Assembly: GCA_003280135.1 (NCBI GenBank)
Contig: QCFW01000001.1
Location: forward strand, 1-64,000
Length of the DNA: 64,000 nt
Source: Prochlorococcus sp. AG-363-N16
GTDB taxonomy: Bacteria; Cyanobacteriota; Cyanobacteriia; PCC-6307; Cyanobiaceae
Reading direction: 5' to 3'
Both the position numbers and the translations under genes were made by a program. The notes below the pieces were generated by a model that searched no databases, was not told the DNA's origin, and saw only the letters and a program-made list of their open reading frames with translations. How positions within the stretch are numbered: position 1 is the first letter of the stretch; every line of letters begins with the position of its first letter. This document shows, piece after piece, positions 60,668 to 64,000 of this stretch.

Positions 60668-60698
60668 CGCAATTAGACCTCTTAACCAAAGTTATGAT

Positions 60699-60824
60699 TT
60701 AGAGCCAGTTTTTTCTAGCTTCCTCGGCAAATTTTCGACTTATAATCTCTGCCTCAGTGAGATTAACCTTGAATGTTTTTTGGTTAATTTTCTTTTGCGG
60801 TTTTGTTTTTGTCGTTGATCCCAC
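60699..60824 (-). CDS. Small basic peptide (41 aa)
   Basis: GTG-initiated frame MGSTTKTKPQKKINQKTFKV followed by NLTEAEIISRKFAEEARKNW. A basic N-terminus and an amphipathic helix. Start uncertain. Confidence 0.4.
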   Translation of the reverse strand: MGSTTKTKPQKKINQKTFKVNLTEAEIISRKFAEEARKNWL

Positions 60825-61003
60825 TTGTAGACACCGTTAATTAGATTGATACCGAGGATCATTTTTTCATATTTAATGCGCAATATGTGGCTTTAAAGAG
60901 TTAAGTAATTATTAAAAAATTCGGCATTGGTAAAAATCGCCCCTTTTGCGAAGCAACTTCATAGCCATAAGATGTTTTGTAAATTAAATCAATTTTTTAG
61001 TGC

Positions 61004-61144
61004 TCATCTGATTCTCTTTGCTTGAAGCTCTTTCTTTATGAGTCTAACTGTTGTACATAAGCTGATCTTTGCTCTTCTACTTGAAGCTATTGCGGCTTCA
61101 TTCAAAGTCTTCGAATATTCCTCTTGCAGCTGAGCAATTAAAAT
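61004..61144 (-). pseudogene. Paralogue of the 53-aa cassette gene, ATG replaced by ATT
   Basis: The frame ATT TTA ATT GCT CAG gives QLQEEYSKTLNEAAIASSRR then RLIKKELQAKRIR, matching the gene at 45120-45281 (QLHKEYSKIIQEAEHASSRR). The codon aligned with its ATG is ATT, and no ATG/GTG/TTG is in frame upstream. A pseudogene or a rare AUU start. Confidence 0.5.
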
Positions 61145-61211
61145 AACTTTCTCAATTATTAAAAGTCAGAAATTGATTAGCTGATGCGTTGACAGGCACT
61201 AAAAAAGAATA

Positions 61212-61227
61212 TAGTATATATGTACTA
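61212..61227. promoter_or_regulatory. LexA-like palindrome, cassette B
   Basis: TAGTATATATGTACTA, with the same TAGTA...TACTA arms and 6-base gap as 45346-45361. It lies between the divergent small frame (61144) and the plus-strand genes. Confidence 0.6.
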
Positions 61228-61259
61228 TTAAGTAAACCGAGTTGGTTCGTGTTGCGAAG

Positions 61260-61418
61260 ATGCTTTCACGCAGATGTTCTATGCAGGTTAAGAGGGTATT
61301 TTCACTTCCCCGCATAGTCAGAAGGCGATCCGCTAATCATGCTTGGTTTTCTTACTCTCAACGATTTTCTTTGAAGACAGATGATTCCAAGCGGTTGGCT
61401 GATCGATCCCAAAACTAA
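61260..61418 (+). CDS. Candidate 52-aa basic frame after the LexA-like site
   Basis: Frame MLSRRCSMQVKRVFSLPRIV, Arg/Ser-rich, overlapping the start of the DUF1651-like gene in another frame. It corresponds in position to the 45373 frame of cassette A, but sequences differ. Weak. Confidence 0.3.
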   Translation: MLSRRCSMQVKRVFSLPRIVRRRSANHAWFSYSQRFSLKTDDSKRLADRSQN

Positions 61419-61608
61419 ATATCTTTTGTTGTTTCATAGGGAGCAATTTAGTGTAAATTGTGTACCTCAAATCCTTATGGACAAATGGGATTCTACGTCT
61501 CAAGGCACTCCTGCCAGTTTTAAAAATAGCAGGAAAGTTGACCTTCAAGCAGCAATCGAAACATGGACAGAGCTAATTGGTAATGGATGGAGACATGTAA
61601 AATTTTAA
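61381..61608 (+). CDS. DUF1651-like protein
   Basis: The 75-aa protein MIPSGWLIDPKTKYLLLFHR ends with LQAAIETWTELIGNGWRHV, the typical GWL...W..L...GW..V layout of the picocyanobacterial DUF1651 family. Function unknown. Confidence 0.68.
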   Translation: MIPSGWLIDPKTKYLLLFHREQFSVNCVPQILMDKWDSTSQGTPASFKNSRKVDLQAAIETWTELIGNGWRHVKF

Positions 61609-61673
61609 GACCATATTTTCACGTAATATAGGTTTTATATGTCTTAGACACGGTTTGTATGTTGTATTTTACG

Positions 61674-61694
61674 CCTTATATGTGTTAGAGGTAG
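61674..61694 (+). promoter_or_regulatory. Shared upstream box of the histone-like genes, copy B
   Basis: CCTTATATGTGTTAGAGGTA, near-identical to 45970-45990; a partial third copy, TTATATGTCTTAGA, lies at about 61635. All are followed later by GACTTAACTAC before the gene start. Confidence 0.55.
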
Positions 61695-61715
61695 ATATTG
61701 GACTTAACTACTCAC

Positions 61716-62216
61716 ATGGGACAACTATCTATAAAAGTTTCAGCAAAGGCTGAGGCTATGATTGCCACTCTGCAGAAAGAGATTTTTAATCGCCGTCGTA
61801 AAAAAGTTACTGCACAAGGTGTAGTTGAAACTCTTGTTGAATCTGGTGCAAAATCTCAATCTGATAAGCGCTATGCAGCTTCTTGGAAAAACCTAATCAA
61901 GGATATAGAGAAAGCAGCTAAGCAATCAGAAGTACATGGCACTAAGCCAGCCAATGTTTCCGCTGAAGAATGGGCATTAATTGTTGCTTATCGTACGCGT
62001 AAGGGGGCGGCTGTAAAGAAGGCTGCACATAAAAAGCGTGTAGTAAAGAAGAAAACAACTGCAACGAAGGTGGCTCCTAAGAAAGTGACTTCTAAAAAAA
62101 TTGCTGGAAAGAAGACAACTGCCAAGAAGGTTTTAGTGAAGAAAGTAGCTCCAACTGTAGCTACTAAGCCAAGACGAGCCAGGAGAGCTAAAAGAGCTAC
62201 AGCCACTGCTAAGTAG
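61716..62216 (+). CDS. Histone H1-like Lys/Ala-rich DNA-binding protein, copy B
   Basis: I start at MGQLSIKVSAKAEAMIATLQ (166 aa); the track adds six codons. The first ~105 residues are close to copy A (46013-46492), and the C-terminal tail is a Lys-rich repeat (KKVTSKKIAGKKTTAKK) with more Val/Thr and less Ala than in A. It probably compacts DNA. The tail has diverged faster than the globular part. Confidence 0.78.
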   Translation: MGQLSIKVSAKAEAMIATLQKEIFNRRRKKVTAQGVVETLVESGAKSQSDKRYAASWKNLIKDIEKAAKQSEVHGTKPANVSAEEWALIVAYRTRKGAAVKKAAHKKRVVKKKTTATKVAPKKVTSKKIAGKKTTAKKVLVKKVAPTVATKPRRARRAKRATATAK

Positions 62217-62238
62217 TTTCAGCTTTTATGGAAATGTT

Positions 62239-62269
62239 TAAAGGGGGATATCGCTACCCCCTTTTTTTT
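62239..62269 (+). terminator. Intrinsic terminator after histone-like gene B
   Basis: AAAGGGGG pairs with CCCCCTTT around a 9-base loop, followed by a T-run. A strong terminator. Confidence 0.88.
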
Positions 62270-62559
62270 ACCTTCAAGGCCTATGACTTTTAGAGAATAG
62301 AAGTTTACTTAATTTGTTTTCTCAAAATGATTGAAATCAAAACAGTAGCCTGGATTGGGGCTCAGTGACTACGCTATAGCTTTCTAGGTCATTACACTGA
62401 GGTGTAATTGCTCGAGCGTTAAGACGGATTTACTTATTGGTTCTATTTAGATAGACCGAGAGAAGACTCTTGGGAAAATTTTTGGGGTTATTAACTCAGG
62501 GTCTTAAGAAGGTTTTTCTACTTAGGGGATCTTCAGTTAATTTCACCAGGAGCATGGCT
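62270..62559. other. Spacer before the coiled-coil gene
   Basis: I see no further coding frame here. The track's ORF from 62470 uses an upstream start that has no ribosome-binding site. Confidence 0.5.
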
Positions 62560-62787
62560 ATGAGTAATCAGTTCAGTGAGCCACCAGAAAAAAAATTATC
62601 TAAAAATTTAGTTGTAGAAGATAACCGGAGTAGGCGACTAATGGAGATGTATAGGAGGTTCAAATCTTTGCAATCGCAGCGATTTTATTTGAGAAATCAG
62701 CTAGTAGCCGTTGAGAAGTATTTGGATTCTCTTGATAGTCAAATAAAATGCTATGAATCTTATGAGCAATTAAGTTTGGAAAAATAG
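62560..62787 (+). CDS. Small coiled-coil protein (75 aa)
   Basis: I start at MSNQFSEPPEKKLSKNLVVE, with AGGAG 7-11 bases before; an ATG two codons earlier is also possible. The C-terminal part is helical (YRRFKSLQSQRFYLRNQLVA, VEKYLDSLDSQIKCYESYEQ). Confidence 0.55.
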   Translation: MSNQFSEPPEKKLSKNLVVEDNRSRRLMEMYRRFKSLQSQRFYLRNQLVAVEKYLDSLDSQIKCYESYEQLSLEK

Positions 62788-62871
62788 TTTTTGAAGACAC
62801 CTTGTAAAAACTATTTTGTAGAGAGGCTATTAGTTCAAGTTCTAATCTTTTTTAAAGAGGATTGGTTCGCC

Positions 62872-63126
62872 TTACCCAAAACTCTTGTTAGCGCATTCAT
62901 AGCCCGATTCTCTTATGTCTTTTTTCTGATCAAAGATTAGGTTAAGAGCGCAATCACAGTATTTTTCTATAGACTTCTCTGAAACACCTTTTATTAATGC
63001 ATTCTCCTTTGCACTAAGCATGCATTCTGCAAGTTGATCTTGCTCATAAGCCCTTGTTGAAGGAGTAAATAAGATCAGAATCCAGACCAGGAGAAGTAAA
63101 GGTACTAAGTTTTTAAGGATTTTCAT
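62872..63126 (-). CDS. Secreted Cys-containing protein (84 aa)
   Basis: Signal peptide NLVPLLLLVWILILFTPSTR-A, then YEQDQLAECMLSAKENALIK, SIEKYCDCALNLIFDQKKD and YECANKSFG. The four cysteines suggest two disulphides in the periplasm. It resembles small periplasmic proteins such as DUF-type C-x-C stress proteins; no function assigned. Confidence 0.6.
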   Translation of the reverse strand: MKILKNLVPLLLLVWILILFTPSTRAYEQDQLAECMLSAKENALIKGVSEKSIEKYCDCALNLIFDQKKDIRESGYECANKSFG

Positions 63127-63214
63127 TTATGCAATCACTCTTTTTGTTTCATAAATTCTATTGAAAAGCAATTAACGTTTCGTCTTTTTTCTTTCTTGTA
63201 ATTATTTTTTAAGT

Positions 63215-63430
63215 TCAATGGGCTGATTCTTTCCCTTTTTTTACCTCTATAACAAACTGATCTTCGACCAATCGCACCCATTCTCCTTGGAGGGCTTCTC
63301 TTGCTTTGGGAGGACAATCGAAGTTTTGCTTAATATTTAATGAAGTTGCTTTAACCTCAGGTGCTAAGGGGATAGATGTGACACTTTGCGGTTGATTAAG
63401 ACGGTTGTTTTTTTGTTTACAGAAAGACAT
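63215..63430 (-). CDS. Hypothetical protein (71 aa)
   Basis: Frame MSFCKQKNNRLNQPQSVTSI, then VKATSLNIKQNFDCPPKARE and VRLVEDQFVIEVKKGKESAH. It seems globular. The overlapping frame 63135-63317 is a shadow. Confidence 0.45.
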   Translation of the reverse strand: MSFCKQKNNRLNQPQSVTSIPLAPEVKATSLNIKQNFDCPPKAREALQGEWVRLVEDQFVIEVKKGKESAH

Positions 63431-63662
63431 AAAGCAAAGAAGGACAACATTGCACTTTTTCAGCTTCTAAGCAACAGCTTTATATCTGTTTTTGGAAGCT
63501 TAATTCTCCACGAAGGAGAGCTTGATTGCTAGGATTTAACCTGAAGAAAACCAAAGCAACTTAAGCATATATAGCAGAGAAGGGATGATATGCAAGCTAG
63601 CAAACACTATCAGTAGCGCTTTTGCCTATGACAGTTAATTAGGTGTTTTGACGGATTATGTT

Positions 63663-63688
63663 ACCAAACCTAAAAAGTTAGGTTTGGT
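63663..63688. promoter_or_regulatory. Perfect 11-bp hairpin in the leader of the 56-aa gene
   Basis: ACCAAACCTAA, loop AAAG, TTAGGTTTGGT. No T-run follows, so it may be an operator or mRNA structure 17 bases before the ATG at 63706. Confidence 0.6.
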
Positions 63689-63705
63689 ATCCTCGCAAAT
63701 CTTAG

Positions 63706-63876
63706 ATGACAAACGAAGAGATTCAAATGGCTATGGATAGCCTCTTTCATGGTGCTGCCAGAGTTCGAGCCAAAAAACATGCCAATAAGATTTCTAAGAA
63801 TCTGCACAGACAATTTTCGTCCAGAATAATTAATCAAATGTGGGACGATGAAAAACAAGACCCATACGCAGCATGA
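63706..63876 (+). CDS. Small hypothetical protein (56 aa)
   Basis: Frame MTNEEIQMAMDSLFHGAARV, then RAKKHANKISKNLHRQFSSR. Helical and basic. Its stop overlaps a following ATG (ATGA). Confidence 0.5.
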   Translation: MTNEEIQMAMDSLFHGAARVRAKKHANKISKNLHRQFSSRIINQMWDDEKQDPYAA

Positions 63877-63904
63877 ATGACTTTAAAAGATATATCTTGA
63901 ACTT

Positions 63905-64000
63905 TGTGAAACCAAGAAGCTTGCAAGTGATTTTATGAAGGAAGGGAATATTACTCACCTACAGTTGATAAACGTAGGAGAAGAAAAAGTAATAGAACAA
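63905..64000 (+). CDS. Possible partial frame running off the window end
   Basis: The frame LELCETKKLASDFMKEGNIT continues to the last base without a stop (HLQLINVGEEKVIEQ). The start is not clear; only the next bases would decide if it is a real gene. Confidence 0.3.

Noticed and set aside
1-64000. CRISPR array, insertion sequence, or integrase
   Set aside because: No regularly spaced repeats, no transposase or tyrosine/serine recombinase motif was found in any frame examined.

Overview
The window reads as a piece of a marine picocyanobacterial chromosome, most likely a low-light Prochlorococcus (SS120/MIT9211-like; the strain is inferred from gene content and AT-rich base composition, not from a search). 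The evidence is form IA RuBisCO inside an alpha-carboxysome operon (csoS2, csoSCA, csoS4A/B), cyanobacterial ndhL, crtH and a PsbY-like peptide, an intron-free tRNA-Leu(UAA), and many very small proteins of picocyanobacterial type.

Region 1 (1-8.9 kb) is the carboxysome locus: the 3' end of csoS1D, then rdgB/HAM1 on the opposite strand, then csoS1, cbbL, cbbS, csoS2, csoSCA, csoS4A, csoS4B, csoS1E and an acRAF-like pterin-dehydratase-fold gene. Together these make shell, scaffold, RuBisCO, carbonic anhydrase and an assembly factor. Hairpins lie between csoS1, cbbL, cbbS and csoS2. A 17-bp direct repeat, one copy inside a long hairpin, lies ahead of csoS1.

Region 2 (8.9-30.7 kb) is dense core genome: RidA, gloB, hisG, an ABC exporter, a GNAT enzyme, two linked sugar-transferase-like genes, dnaA, a glutathione S-transferase-like gene, glutathione reductase, a Ca2+/cation antiporter, pyrC, tRNA-Leu, ndhL, DUF3007, trpA, a cytochrome c, a group 2 sigma factor, hisIE, a QueD-like gene, crtH, trmFO, a PsbY-like gene and tRNA-Lys.

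Region 3 (30.7-64 kb) is accessory and looks like a genomic island. It holds many small secreted or membrane proteins, many below the 60-aa cutoff of the supplied track. tRNA-Pro(UGG) at 35.3 kb is followed by repeated copies of its 3' half at 37.8 and 40.5 kb, plus degenerate copies at 37.6 and 39.9 kb. The copies begin at the anticodon loop, as expected for tyrosine-recombinase att sites and for tRNA-targeted islands such as the Prochlorococcus tycheposons. No recombinase is present, so this looks like a decayed or satellite element. Several genes in this region have a single lesion (in-frame stop, lost start or one-base shift) with the rest of the frame intact: a K+ channel, two small secreted proteins, a DUF1330 copy and others.

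The region also carries two copies of a cassette (about 45.1-46.5 and 61.0-62.2 kb). Each has a small minus-strand gene, a LexA-like palindrome (TAGTA-N6-TACTA), short plus-strand genes and a Lys/Ala-rich histone-H1-like gene with a shared upstream box and a terminator. More ordinary accessory genes are a glutamine amidotransferase, SelO, an IscA-like protein, a NarL-type regulator with a MASE1 histidine kinase, a SemiSWEET, an SRAP protein and DUF1824.
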